Below, piece by piece: positions 1 to 8,459 of a stretch of DNA of 64,000 nucleotides. The stretch's first letter is position 1. Each line of letters starts with the position of its first letter. This stretch comes from Terrimesophilobacter sp044464485 (GTDB lineage Bacteria > Actinomycetota > Actinomycetes > Actinomycetales > Microbacteriaceae): NCBI GenBank assembly GCA_044464485.1, contig JBIQLG010000001.1, positions 124,001-188,000 on the forward strand, in the 5' to 3' direction. The notes beneath the pieces are model-generated. The model was not told where the DNA came from. It saw only the letters and a program-made list of their open reading frames with translations, and made no database searches. The translations under genes and the position numbers were made by a program.

Positions 1-735
1 CAGCACCGGGTTCGCCGATCCTGTTTCACTCGAGTCCGGCGTGAAAACGATCGCGGCGAAGAGGTCATATGTTCCTGGCGATAGTGGGGCGGCGCTTTCC
101 GTCCCGCAACTGATCGGTGCGGAGGCAACCGGATAGGTGAAGGATTCGCCCGGCCGCAGATCGACGCGAAGGGCGAGCGTGCTCGCGACGCCGCCCGGGC
201 GCGAAGCGACGATGCCGTCGCGAGCAAAAATGAGCGTCGGCTGTGCGGGGGTGGATCCCTGAACGCGCGCGTCCCCGCCGTTCGTGAGGGTTGCCGTGCC
301 GGCGATGCGGCCACTATCGGAACGAGAAGGAGAAAAACGCAATTCGAGGTTGGAGTCGGTCGCGGTGTGCGGCAAGGCTTTCCACGGCAGACCGCAGTGG
401 TCGGCGTCGGGGTAGAACATTTTGTTGCTCGAGTCGGTGGGCATGTTGCCGCCGCGAGACTCTGGCGCGACCATCGACATCCCTGCGTCAGAAGAGACCT
501 GCCCCTCGTGAAGCGACGGGAGCGAGGAAATTCCGAGCGCAAATATTCCCGCGACCGCGAGAACAGAAATTGAGCCGGCCGCGATGAGTTTCGGACGCCG
601 CCTCGCTCGAGCGCGATGCACGATGGTTGCGCTGTCGATCGCGCTGTTGTGTCCCTGAGTTGCCGCGTTCATCGCGCGACGAAGTTCGCCCTCGAAGGTC
701 GGATCGGTTTCATTCGTCAAGATAGCGTCCCCCAT
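1..735 (-). CDS. Membrane-anchored protein paired with an ECF sigma factor (partial, 3' end outside window)
   Basis: This reading frame is open from the left edge to an ATG at 735 and overlaps the 3' end of the sigma factor gene. A TTG at 720 is the better-supported alternative start, because GGGGGA lies 7 nt before it. The product has a short cytoplasmic N-terminus, an Arg-rich patch (RARARRR), one membrane helix at about residues 50-71 (starting KLIAAGSISVLAV) and an extracytoplasmic domain of at least 175 residues that looks beta-rich. Position and topology suggest a sensor or anti-sigma-like partner of the sigma factor. I see no zinc anti-sigma motif (HxxxCxxC), so the function is inferred from context only. 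Confidence 0.72.
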   Translation of the reverse strand, partial: MGDAILTNETDPTFEGELRRAMNAATQGHNSAIDSATIVHRARARRRPKLIAAGSISVLAVAGIFALGISSLPSLHEGQVSSDAGMSMVAPESRGGNMPTDSSNKMFYPDADHCGLPWKALPHTATDSNLELRFSPSRSDSGRIAGTATLTNGGDARVQGSTPAQPTLIFARDGIVASRPGGVASTLALRVDLRPGESFTYPVASAPISCGTESAAPLSPGTYDLFAAIVFTPDSSETGSANPVL

Positions 736-1372
736 CGCCCTGAGAGCGGTCATCCGCCGTCATCGCAAGCGCAAGTTTGCGCAGCCCGTCGCTCAGGTAC
801 CGCTTGACGGCCCCCGTGCTGATATTCAAGTGATCGGCTATGTCGTCGACTTTCAAATCCTCGTAGTACCTGAGCACGACGCACGCGCGTTCGCGCGGAA
901 ACAACCCGCGCAGTTTCTGCAGCACATCCATTCGCTCGTCGCTCTCGGATGCGGGTTCGTGAAAGTCTTCAGACACTTCCAGGTGCGCCACCCGCCGCCA
1001 CAGAGTTTGTCGGCGCCCGCGGTCGAGGTAGGTGTTCAGTATGACCTTCCGCACATAGGCCTCCGCGCTGGACACCGTGAATCCATTGCGCACGCGGCCA
1101 AAGGTTTTGACGAGGCCATCCTGCACGAGGTCGGCGGCGTCTTCGGAATTACCGCACAGCAGAAACGCATAGCGCTCGAGTGCCGGCCCGCGTTCGGCGA
1201 CAAGTCGGGAAACGACCGTCTCCCAGTCCGCGGTCCGCGTCGACGCGCTCGCACCGTGCTCGACCAAGGCATTTCCCTCCGCACCACCTATTCTGGCGGC
1301 CGACGTGCCCGATGCGTCGGAGGATTGCCGAAGCAATACCGGTGACGTCAGAGCGCGCGCAAAGGTCGTCAT
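710..1372 (-). CDS. SigE-family ECF RNA polymerase sigma factor
   Basis: The product resembles small actinobacterial extracytoplasmic-function sigma factors that direct RNA polymerase to a stress regulon. Region 2 is visible as RYAFLLCGNSEDAADLVQD and region 4 as RACVVLRYYEDLKVDDIADH followed by a helix-turn-helix (NISTGAVKRYLSDGL). The ATG at 1372 has a poor ribosome site. A TTG at 1267 is preceded by GGAGG at 8 nt and would give a 185-residue protein of typical size, so that start may be the true one. It lies just downstream of pckG on the same strand and its stop overlaps the start of a membrane protein that is a likely regulator. Confidence 0.85.
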   Translation of the reverse strand: MTTFARALTSPVLLRQSSDASGTSAARIGGAEGNALVEHGASASTRTADWETVVSRLVAERGPALERYAFLLCGNSEDAADLVQDGLVKTFGRVRNGFTVSSAEAYVRKVILNTYLDRGRRQTLWRRVAHLEVSEDFHEPASESDERMDVLQKLRGLFPRERACVVLRYYEDLKVDDIADHLNISTGAVKRYLSDGLRKLALAMTADDRSQGDGGRYLDE

Positions 1373-1413
1373 ACCCTCTAAGACGCAGACCGCCTGTAAA
1401 ACGTTGGGGTGGT

Positions 1414-3276
1414 TCAGCTCGCGCGGAGACGATCCCGGATGTCCGCCAGCTGGCGAGGCAAAGCTGCCGGAAGCCGATCCCCGAACGCCGCAAAGAACTC
1501 TTCTGTGCCGTCGAGTTCGTCGAGCCATGCCTGCGAATCGATGGAAAACAGTTCGTTCCAATCAGCGTCGGACACGTCAAGACCGTCACGGTCGACTCCG
1601 CCGTCGCGCGGAACGAGGCCCAGCGGCGTGTCCTGTGCGCCCGTCTGAGCGTCGACACGATTCAGAATCCACGCGATGACACGCGAGTTCTCGGCAAATC
1701 CGGGCCACAGGAAGCGACCGTCGTCGCCCTTGCGGAACCAGTTCACCTGGAAAATTCGCGGAACTACCGCATTGGATCGAAGCGACTCGCCCATCTCGAG
1801 CCAGTGGGCCCAGTGGTCTGCCATGTTGTATCCGCAGAACGGCATCATGGCGAACGGGTCACGACGCAGTTCTCCCACCTTGCCTTCGGCGGCCGCGGTG
1901 CGTTCCGACGAGATCGTCGCGCCCATGTAGACACCGTGTTCCCAGTCGCGCGCTTCCACGACGAGCGGCACATTGTGCGCGCGCCGGCCACCGAAGATGA
2001 TGGCGTCGAGCACGACACCGTTCGGGTCATCCCACGAGTCGGCGATCGAGGGTGCCTGCCTCGCAGAAACCGTGAAGCGCGAATTGGGGTGCGCTGCGGG
2101 AGTGGTTGATTCCGGAGTCCAGTCGTTGCCCTGCCAGTCCGTCAGATGATCAGGCGGGGTGTCTGTCATGCCTTCCCACCACACGTCTCCGTCGTCGGTG
2201 AGGGCGACGTTGGTGAAAATAGTGTTTCCCCAAATGGTGTCCATTGCCGTGGCATTGGTGTCGCGGCTCGTGCCGGGTGCCACGCCGAAGAAACCCGCCT
2301 CGGGGTTGATGGCGCGAAGCCGACCGTCGGGGCCGGGCCGCAGCCACGCAATGTCGTCGCCGATCGTCTCCACTTTCCAACCCGGAATGGAGGGTCGAAG
2401 CATGGCAAGGTTCGTTTTTCCGCACGCCGAGGGGAACGCCGCCGCAAGATGGAATACCCGCCCGCGGGGGTTGGTCACCTTGAGGATGAGCATGTGTTCG
2501 GCGAGCCATCCCTCGTCGCGTGCGATCACCGAGGCAATTCGAAGCGCGAATGATTTCTTGGCGAGCAGAGCGTTGCCGCCGTATGCGGACCCGAACGACC
2601 AGATTTCGCGGGTCTCGGGGAAGTGGGTAATGTACTTGGTTTCATTTGACGGCCAGGGAACATCGGTGTCACCGGCGTTCAACGGCGCGCCGACACTGTG
2701 CACCGCGGGGACCCACTGCGTCTTCGGTCCGATGAGTTTTAGCGCTTTTTCTCCCATGCGCGTCATGATGGCCATGCTCGCGACCACGTAAGGGGAGTCG
2801 GTGACCTGCACGCCAAGCTTGGCGAGCGGGCTGCCGAGCGGGCCCATGGAGAAGGGGATGACGTACATGGTGCGCCCGCGCATGCAACCGTCGAAGAGTC
2901 CGTTCAGAGTTGCACGCATTTCTTTCGGCGCGATCCAGTTGTTCGTCGGACCCGCATCGTCCTGACTCTCCGAACAGATGAAGGTGCGCGCCTCGACTCG
3001 CGCGACGTCTTTCGGATCGCTTCTGGCGAGAAAACTGTATGGACGGTGTTCCGAGTTGAGCCGCAGGAGCGTTCCGGCATCGATCATTTCTCTGGTGATG
3101 CGGTCGTACTCCTGCGCGGAACCATCGCACCAGTGAATGGCGGATGGCTTGGTGAGCGCGGCAATTGTCTCCACCCACGACACGACGGATTCCGGTGCGG
3201 TGGTCGGGATCCCTGCACTGTCCCGCGATTCGCCCTGGGTTGAGCCTTCGGTGCGGTCGGGGGCAGTGATCGTCAT
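1414..3276 (-). CDS. pckG: Phosphoenolpyruvate carboxykinase (GTP)
   Basis: Cytosolic enzyme converting oxaloacetate and GTP to phosphoenolpyruvate and CO2, the first committed step of gluconeogenesis. The 620-residue length fits the GTP class. The P-loop FPSACGKTNL lies at about residues 281-290 and contains the family's reactive cysteine. Substrate-binding stretches such as CMRGRTMYVIPFSMGPLGSP and the C-terminal FLWPGFAENSRV are intact. The ATG at 3276 is preceded by AGGAG with a 6-nt spacer. It is divergent from a RamB-type regulator, which fits control by acetate or carbon supply. The intergenic region is 109 bp. Confidence 0.98.
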   Translation of the reverse strand: MTITAPDRTEGSTQGESRDSAGIPTTAPESVVSWVETIAALTKPSAIHWCDGSAQEYDRITREMIDAGTLLRLNSEHRPYSFLARSDPKDVARVEARTFICSESQDDAGPTNNWIAPKEMRATLNGLFDGCMRGRTMYVIPFSMGPLGSPLAKLGVQVTDSPYVVASMAIMTRMGEKALKLIGPKTQWVPAVHSVGAPLNAGDTDVPWPSNETKYITHFPETREIWSFGSAYGGNALLAKKSFALRIASVIARDEGWLAEHMLILKVTNPRGRVFHLAAAFPSACGKTNLAMLRPSIPGWKVETIGDDIAWLRPGPDGRLRAINPEAGFFGVAPGTSRDTNATAMDTIWGNTIFTNVALTDDGDVWWEGMTDTPPDHLTDWQGNDWTPESTTPAAHPNSRFTVSARQAPSIADSWDDPNGVVLDAIIFGGRRAHNVPLVVEARDWEHGVYMGATISSERTAAAEGKVGELRRDPFAMMPFCGYNMADHWAHWLEMGESLRSNAVVPRIFQVNWFRKGDDGRFLWPGFAENSRVIAWILNRVDAQTGAQDTPLGLVPRDGGVDRDGLDVSDADWNELFSIDSQAWLDELDGTEEFFAAFGDRLPAALPRQLADIRDRLRAS

Positions 3277-3360
3277 GTCATTCTCCTAAAGAAGCGGCTT
3301 CTCATTACATAATGCGCCCATTAACTGGGGTTTTTCTGGAGATGGCGGATGAAAGAAGCA

Positions 3361-3380
3361 TGAAAGTTTCACTACAGTAG
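3361..3380. promoter_or_regulatory. Tandem dyads in the pckG / ramB-like intergenic region
   Basis: Two abutting perfect odd-length palindromes sit just before the regulator gene: TGAAAGTTTCA at 3361-3371 and CTACAGTAG at 3372-3380. TACAGT (3373-3378) also works as a -10 hexamer 7 nt before the ATG at 3386, so the regulator mRNA is probably leaderless and the dyads would lie across its promoter. This makes an autoregulatory operator plausible. Regulator identity is inferred; the sites match the known RamB motif only in part. Confidence 0.5.
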
Positions 3381-3385
3381 AAAAT

Positions 3386-4816
3386 ATGACCGATCTTGTT
3401 ACCCTCGGACAGCGCATCCGGCACTTCAGAGCGGAAGCGGGACTGACTCTCGATCAATTGGGCGCGGTGGTGAATATCGCGGGCAGCCAGCTTTCGCTCA
3501 TGGAGAATGGCCGCCGCGAGCCGCGGCTGTCACTGCTGCAGTCCATTGCGGCCGCACTCAACGTGGAGACGACGGACCTGCTCAATCCGCAACCGCCGAC
3601 GGCGCGCGCGGCGATGGAGATCGAGCTGGAACGAATGCAGCGCAGTGCCGTGTATTCGGGCCTGGGCCTTCCGACCATCCGGGCATCCAGATCCATGCAG
3701 GATGAGACTCTCGAAGCTCTCGTCGGACTGCATCGCGAACTGTCGCGACGTGCGAAGGAAGCGATCGCCACGCCGGAGGAAGCGCGCAGGGCAAATACAG
3801 AACTGCGCCAGCTTATGCGCACGAAAGACAACTACATTCCGGAGATCGAGGATCTTGCGCAGGAACAATTGCGTGAGGTCGGGCACTCCACCGGCGCTCT
3901 CACGCATCGTTCGGTGAGTCTGATGGCGAAAAATCTGGGATTCGAGCTCATTTTTGCCGCGGATCTTCCGCATTCCACTCGCTCCGTCACCGATCTGGAA
4001 AACGGTCGAATATACCTGCCGCCGGCCTCCATCCCCGGCGGCCACGGACTTCGATCCATGGCGCTTCAGGCTCTCGCGCACCGGCTGCTTGGTCATCATG
4101 AACCGGACAGTTACGCGGAGTTCCTGCGCCAGCGGCTGGAAATCAACTACTTCGCGGCGGCATGCCTCATGCCGCTGCGTCAGTCTGTTGACTTCCTCCT
4201 GGGCGCCAAGGCAGATCGAAACCTTGCCATTGAAGATTTTCGGGATGCGTTCGGAGTTACGCATGAGGCCGCTGCTCTGCGCTTCACCAACCTCGCTACC
4301 AGCCAGCTCGATATGACGGTTCATTTTCTGCGCGTGGGAGAAGACGGAGCACTCTACAAGGGGTATGAGAACGATGGGCTCAGATTGCCCACCGACATCA
4401 CCGGATCCACCGAGGGGCAGATCGTGTGTCGACACTGGAGTGCGAGGCTCGCGTTTGAACGCACCAACCGCACCACCGAGTTCTACCAGTACACCGACAC
4501 GCCCGCGGGAACGTTCTGGTGTTCGACTCAGATTGGAACGTCCCAGGCCGAAGAGTTTTCCATCACCTTCGGAGTGCCGTTCAGCGACGCGAAGTGGTTT
4601 CGAGGGCGGGATACCGCGAACCGGCAGTCCTCGACGTGCCCTGACCCTAATTGCTGCCGGCGGCCATCCGAGGAGCTGGCTACGCGATGGCAGCGCAAAG
4701 CGTGGGCGAGTGCAAGACTGCACGCGCATATATTGTCACCGCTTCCCTCTGGAACATTCCCCGGCGTCGATGACACCGAGCTCTACGACTTCCTCGAAAA
4801 GCACGCCGGAACCTAA
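3386..4816 (+). CDS. RamB-type XRE regulator with IrrE-like and short-chain acyl-CoA regulator domains
   Basis: DNA-binding regulator of 476 residues. An XRE helix-turn-helix occupies about residues 1-65 (LGQRIRHFRAEAGLTLDQLG, then GSQLSLMENGRREPRLSLL). The middle contains an ImmA/IrrE-like stretch (ALAHRLLGHHEP, INYFAAACLMP) and the C-terminus matches the DUF2083 type, with a cysteine cluster CPDPNCC. Homologues (RamB in Corynebacterium, Rv0465c in Mycobacterium) control acetate and glyoxylate genes. Divergence from pckG supports control of gluconeogenesis. Its stop codon overlaps that of the convergent glycerate kinase gene by a few bases. Confidence 0.88.
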   Translation: MTDLVTLGQRIRHFRAEAGLTLDQLGAVVNIAGSQLSLMENGRREPRLSLLQSIAAALNVETTDLLNPQPPTARAAMEIELERMQRSAVYSGLGLPTIRASRSMQDETLEALVGLHRELSRRAKEAIATPEEARRANTELRQLMRTKDNYIPEIEDLAQEQLREVGHSTGALTHRSVSLMAKNLGFELIFAADLPHSTRSVTDLENGRIYLPPASIPGGHGLRSMALQALAHRLLGHHEPDSYAEFLRQRLEINYFAAACLMPLRQSVDFLLGAKADRNLAIEDFRDAFGVTHEAAALRFTNLATSQLDMTVHFLRVGEDGALYKGYENDGLRLPTDITGSTEGQIVCRHWSARLAFERTNRTTEFYQYTDTPAGTFWCSTQIGTSQAEEFSITFGVPFSDAKWFRGRDTANRQSSTCPDPNCCRRPSEELATRWQRKAWASARLHAHILSPLPSGTFPGVDDTELYDFLEKHAGT

Positions 4817-5988
4817 CGGGTGGCGGCCGCGTCACCGTCTATCGCGTAGTGACGCGCAGCTTCGCTGCCTGCCTCGGCAAGTAGTCGGAAAGCGCTGTGA
4901 TGGGCGTCGGCCATGGATTCGGCGTGATCGGAGAGTGAATACTGGCGTCGACAAACGCGAGGATCGTAATCGGTACCGCTGCCGCGCAACTCGGCCAGAG
5001 GCGCTCGCGAGGACCCGTGAACCTGACCCGCAATCACGAGGGAGGGAACAGCATTCGTCTTCGCGAGAATGAGTGCTTCGCCCACCGTTTTGCCGGCAAA
5101 TGAGGAGGCGTCAAGGCTCCCTTCGCCGGTCACGAGCACATCGGCACGAGTCATCGCGGAGGTCAGGCCGGTGATGCGTTGAATTTCGCGCGCGCCGGAA
5201 CTGACTCGCGCGTTCCATACCGTAGCGAAGCCAAAGGCCGTGCCGCCGGCTGCTCCGTTCCCGGGTTGGTCCGGCGAACCGCCGAGAATCGACGCGTACC
5301 GGCGGAGCCCCGCTTCGAGCACGTCGACGTCGTGTGGCGTCGCGCCCTTCTGCGCTCCAAAGGTGTGCGCGGCGCCGTCGGGTCCCAGCAGGGGAATAGT
5401 CACATCGGCGAGAAGCGTCACACCTTTCACCGGCGGGCCGCAGAGCTCGCTGCGTGATACTCGTGCCAGTTTTCTCAACGCTGCGCCGCCGTCGGCGATC
5501 GAGTTGCCCGTGGAGTCCAAAAGAGTCAGACCCAACGCCTGGAGCGCTCCTGCTCCGCCGTCGGTGGACGCCGAACCGCCGAGCGCGATGACGAGCGATT
5601 CGACCCCGTGGTCCAGTGCATGCCGAATGACTTCCCCCAAACCGCGTGTGGTGGCGCCGCGAGCATCGAGCGCATCCATGAGCGAGATTCCGCAGCACTG
5701 GGCAAGCTCCACAACTCCCACTCGCTCAGGAAGCTCCAGCCATTCGCCTATTGTCGCGCGCCCGTCTGGTCCGGTGACCGGTCCCGCGCTGTGGCGGACC
5801 GCCTCAGTGGTCGAACTCTCGATCGCGTCGAGAGTACCTTCGCCGCCATCCGCCTGGGGGATGAGCGTGATGCGGTCGTTCGGACGCACATGGCGCCAAC
5901 CTGACGCGATTGCTTCCGCGACTTCACGGGCCGTCATCGATCCTTTGAACGAGTCCGGTGCAATGATGACGGAACGCGAATCTTCCAT
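4813..5988 (-). CDS. Glycerate kinase (type II, GarK/GlxK family)
   Basis: Cytosolic kinase phosphorylating D-glycerate to phosphoglycerate, linking glycerate or glyoxylate breakdown to lower glycolysis. Family signatures are present: APDSFKGSMTAREVAEAI at the N-terminus, PQADGGEGTLDAI, ALGGSASTDGGAGALQALG, and VTGEGSLDASSFAGKTVGE for the nucleotide site. Length (391) is normal. The segment before the C-terminal YSLSDHAESMADA is atypical (GSGTDYDPRVCRRQ) but the frame is intact. The gene is convergent with the RamB-like gene and overlaps its stop, and is divergent from mgtE. The ATG lacks a strong ribosome site. Confidence 0.93.
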   Translation of the reverse strand: MEDSRSVIIAPDSFKGSMTAREVAEAIASGWRHVRPNDRITLIPQADGGEGTLDAIESSTTEAVRHSAGPVTGPDGRATIGEWLELPERVGVVELAQCCGISLMDALDARGATTRGLGEVIRHALDHGVESLVIALGGSASTDGGAGALQALGLTLLDSTGNSIADGGAALRKLARVSRSELCGPPVKGVTLLADVTIPLLGPDGAAHTFGAQKGATPHDVDVLEAGLRRYASILGGSPDQPGNGAAGGTAFGFATVWNARVSSGAREIQRITGLTSAMTRADVLVTGEGSLDASSFAGKTVGEALILAKTNAVPSLVIAGQVHGSSRAPLAELRGSGTDYDPRVCRRQYSLSDHAESMADAHHSAFRLLAEAGSEAARHYAIDGDAAATR

Positions 5989-6085
5989 AACCGAAAGCTT
6001 GCCGCACTCTGCGCGACACGGTGCTGTGCGCGGCGCCGACTACGCTAATCGGCAACCACACATCCACTGCGAGAGGGAGAGCGAA

Positions 6086-7423
6086 ATGGCTGACCACAGC
6101 GCCCTCGAGGTGTTTGAAGACATTCCCACGAGTGATCTCTCTCGACTGCGACACGCGCTGCTCGAACTTCGCGTGCCGGATGTGGTGGCTCTGCTGCGGC
6201 GTTCCGACTCGCGTCGGCGAGCGGTGCTGTTTCGCCTACTCCCGAAGGACCGAGCCCTGGCCGTGTTCGAATCGTTGGAGCCCGGGCTCGCGGGCGAGCT
6301 GCTCGGCGGCCTGCGAGACGAACGAGTCGGCCAGCTCATCGAGGACCTCGACCCGGACGACCGGGTCACACTGCTCGATGAGCTGCCGGCCAACGTCGCC
6401 AAAAAGCTGTTGCAAGGGCTCTCGCCCAGGGAGCATGAACTCACGGCAACGCTCATGGGGTACCCGGTGGGCAGCATAGGGCGACGGATGACGCCGGAGT
6501 TCGTTAAAGTTCTTGAAACGATGACTGCGAGCCAGGCTCTCGAACACGTGCGTCGGGCCGGCCGCAGCGCGGAAACGATCTACTTCCTTCCCGTCGCCGG
6601 CAGGAACCGTGTTGTCGTGGGCGCCATCGAACTCCGCGACCTCATGATGGCGCCGCCGGATGCTCTGGTCCGGGACCTCATGCACGACCCGCTGCTCATC
6701 TCCGTCAACGAGCCGGAAGAATACGCCGCTCGCAACGTCGTGGAGGCGAATGCGGTCGCGACGGCCGTCGTCGATTCTGAGAATCGACTCGTCGGTCTCC
6801 TCACCTTCGACGACGCCGCGGCGATACTCGCGTCCGCGGAAGACGAAGACGCCGCGCGCACGGGGGGTGCGGAGCCATTGCGCCAGCCCTACCTGTCTGC
6901 GCGACTCATTGCGGTCGTGCGAAGCCGCGTCGTGTGGTTGTTCGTACTCGTTGGCGCGTCGTCGCTCACAGTGGCCGTGCAGGACACGTTCGCCGCAACT
7001 CTCGAACAGTCTCTCGCGCTCGCGCTCTTCATTCCGATGCTGATCGGCGCAGGCGGCAATATTGGGTCACAGGCGGCGACCACCATCACGCGGGCGCTCG
7101 CGGTGGGCGAAGTGCGCCCCCGAGACATCCTGCGGGTTCTGTTTCGGGAGCTTCGGGTGGGACTCATGCTGGGTGGAACTCTCGGAATTCTTGGCTTTGT
7201 TCCAGCAATGCTGCTGGTCGGCCCCGACATCGCACTCGTGTTGCTGCTGACCGTCGCGGCAATAGGAACGCTCGCCGCGGCCGTCGGCGGTGCAATTCCG
7301 TTGGCGGCGGGATTCGCGCGGGTGGACCCGGCCATCGTTTCCGCACCGTTCATCAGCACCTTCGTTGACGCGACCGGGCTGGTCATCTATTTCCTCATCG
7401 CCAAGGCGGTTCTGGGCATCTGA
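6086..7423 (+). CDS. mgtE: Magnesium transporter MgtE
   Basis: Inner-membrane Mg2+ channel-type transporter of 445 residues. The N-terminal superhelical domain (about 1-130) has the repeats typical of MgtE (LFRLLPKDRALAVFESLEPG, LIEDLDPDDRVTLLDELP). Two CBS domains follow (about 135-265), then a plug helix and five membrane helices with the conserved ALFIPMLIGAGGNIGSQAAT region. The start at 6086 is chosen because GGGAG lies upstream at suitable distance and the protein then has family length; the frame stays open far upstream but that stretch overlaps glycerate kinase. No Mg-sensing leader was recognised in the short upstream gap. Confidence 0.95.
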   Translation: MADHSALEVFEDIPTSDLSRLRHALLELRVPDVVALLRRSDSRRRAVLFRLLPKDRALAVFESLEPGLAGELLGGLRDERVGQLIEDLDPDDRVTLLDELPANVAKKLLQGLSPREHELTATLMGYPVGSIGRRMTPEFVKVLETMTASQALEHVRRAGRSAETIYFLPVAGRNRVVVGAIELRDLMMAPPDALVRDLMHDPLLISVNEPEEYAARNVVEANAVATAVVDSENRLVGLLTFDDAAAILASAEDEDAARTGGAEPLRQPYLSARLIAVVRSRVVWLFVLVGASSLTVAVQDTFAATLEQSLALALFIPMLIGAGGNIGSQAATTITRALAVGEVRPRDILRVLFRELRVGLMLGGTLGILGFVPAMLLVGPDIALVLLLTVAAIGTLAAAVGGAIPLAAGFARVDPAIVSAPFISTFVDATGLVIYFLIAKAVLGI

Positions 7424-7480
7424 GACGCCGCAGAGTTCATCCGTCTTAATACCAGAGGTCCACTGAAGATACAAGCCCTT

Positions 7481-7506
7481 GTTTGCGGGCAGACCCCCGT
7501 GGGGAA
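7481..7506 (+). promoter_or_regulatory. Candidate SigB/SigF-type stress promoter
   Basis: GTTTGC at 7481-7486 and GGGGAA at 7501-7506 are spaced 14 nt apart and resemble the actinobacterial general-stress consensus GTTT-N15/17-GGGTA(T), with one mismatch in the GGGTA core. It lies 62 nt before a small hydrophobic protein gene of a kind often found under stress control. Sequence match only. Confidence 0.35.
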
Positions 7507-7567
7507 ATGGGGTCACGGAGTTGACGAACCAACTTCGCGAAACGAACTACAGAAACGGATAGACATC

Positions 7568-7732
7568 ATGAGTACCCTCTTCATCATCCTGGCCATCATC
7601 GCCATTATTTTGCTGTTCGTCGGTGGTTTTGTGAAGGCCGTCAGCTTTCTGCTCTGGGTCGGGATCGTCCTGCTGATCATCGCCGTGATCGCATGGCTCC
7701 TTCGTGCCATCACCGGTCGTCGGTCCGTATAG
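7568..7732 (+). CDS. Small two-helix hydrophobic membrane protein
   Basis: A 54-residue protein made almost entirely of two membrane helices (STLFIILAIIAIILLFVGGF, then a WVGIVLLIIAVIAWLLRAI stretch) ending in a basic RRSV tail. Similar very small hydrophobic proteins are common in Microbacteriaceae, but no function is established. The ATG at 7568 was preferred over a GTG at 7499 because the extra residues do not look conserved. The ribosome site is weak. A stress-type promoter candidate lies upstream and two more small genes follow on the same strand. Confidence 0.75.
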   Translation: MSTLFIILAIIAIILLFVGGFVKAVSFLLWVGIVLLIIAVIAWLLRAITGRRSV

Positions 7733-7791
7733 CTCCCGCAGATCGATTCATTGATTCCACGAAACGCCAGTCCAAAAGTGAGGTGATGAAA

Positions 7792-8058
7792 ATGATGAGA
7801 GGGGTTCACCCTTCAGTTATTGCTCAGCCGCTTGCTGAGCGTGAGTGGCAGGTCGTCACTGGGGACTGGGACAGTTCCCAGGGCGGCCGAACGCTGGGTT
7901 TCATCGAGGAACTCGGCGGAACCTACGAGGTCGAAGTGTTGCACGACTCTGAACTCTGCCAATTCTTCGGCACGTTCAAAGAAGCGATGGACTATTTCGA
8001 TTCGCTAGAGCGAGGTCTCCAGGGGCCCGACGTTTACGAGGACGGTGTGCTGTGCTGA
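7792..8058 (+). CDS. Conserved hypothetical protein, 88 aa
   Basis: Small soluble acidic protein (WQVVTGDWDSSQGGRTLGFI, then a core ending FKEAMDYFDSLERG). No domain is recognised; the alternation of strands and one helix suggests a compact alpha/beta fold. Four methionine codons crowd the start; 7792 is chosen because GAGG ends 8 nt upstream, with 7795 also possible. Its stop overlaps the next start by several bases, so the two genes are probably translationally coupled. Confidence 0.72.
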   Translation: MMRGVHPSVIAQPLAEREWQVVTGDWDSSQGGRTLGFIEELGGTYEVEVLHDSELCQFFGTFKEAMDYFDSLERGLQGPDVYEDGVLC

Positions 8059-8240
8059 GCGCATCCGTTCTGTATTTCGGATTCATCCTTCTGGTGACCG
8101 GAGGCGGGATTGCGCTCACTCGCGTGGGCACTAATTCGGGACACATCCTCGCCTCTGCTGCGGGCGCGTTCGGCTGCATTCTGGCCGCCGCGCTCGCGGC
8201 CATCGTTATGAGCGTGGCAAGCGGACTGGGAACCGTGTGA
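8052..8240 (+). CDS. Small membrane protein, two helices
   Basis: A 62-residue protein starting with GTG inside the end of the preceding gene (7-nt overlap). Two membrane helices are visible, beginning VLYFGFILLVTGGGIAL and GHILASAAGAFGCILAAAL, separated by a short polar loop. No function is recognised. The overlap with the 88-residue gene suggests a functional pair of soluble protein plus membrane anchor. Confidence 0.65.
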   Translation: MLSASVLYFGFILLVTGGGIALTRVGTNSGHILASAAGAFGCILAAALAAIVMSVASGLGTV

Positions 8241-8249
8241 CGTCGAGCG

Positions 8250-8459
8250 CTACTCGGAGGTGCTCGTATCAATCAGGCTGATCGAGGTGCTCCTGGTGAT
8301 CAGTAATTCTGCTTTCTGTAGCTGGCCGCGTCCGCGATTCACAACGAGCCAGCCCGGCTGCTTCGTCGCGAGTATTTCGGCGATGAGTTCTTTCACCTCA
8401 TCGGCCCGGCGTGCCACCACGTACTCTTCGCCGTCATAGAGGATGGTTGTGCGCGTCAT
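8250..8459 (-). CDS. Conserved hypothetical protein, 69 aa
   Basis: Small protein beginning MTRTTILYDGEEYVVARRAD with a likely beta-alpha-beta core (VKELIAEILATKQPGWLVV) and a Ser/Thr-rich tail. The start at 8459 overlaps the stop of the upstream DUF7882-type gene by 4 nt (ATGA), showing translational coupling. No function is known. It is the last gene of a minus-strand run from 9472. Confidence 0.72.
   Translation of the reverse strand: MTRTTILYDGEEYVVARRADEVKELIAEILATKQPGWLVVNRGRGQLQKAELLITRSTSISLIDTSTSE

Noticed and set aside
5240..6085. Upstream extension of mgtE
   Set aside because: It overlaps glycerate kinase on the other strand; MgtE family length and a good ribosome site fix the start at 6086.
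5989..6085. Mg-sensing (M-box) riboswitch before mgtE
   Set aside because: The gap is under 100 nt and shows no long paired leader or M-box motif.
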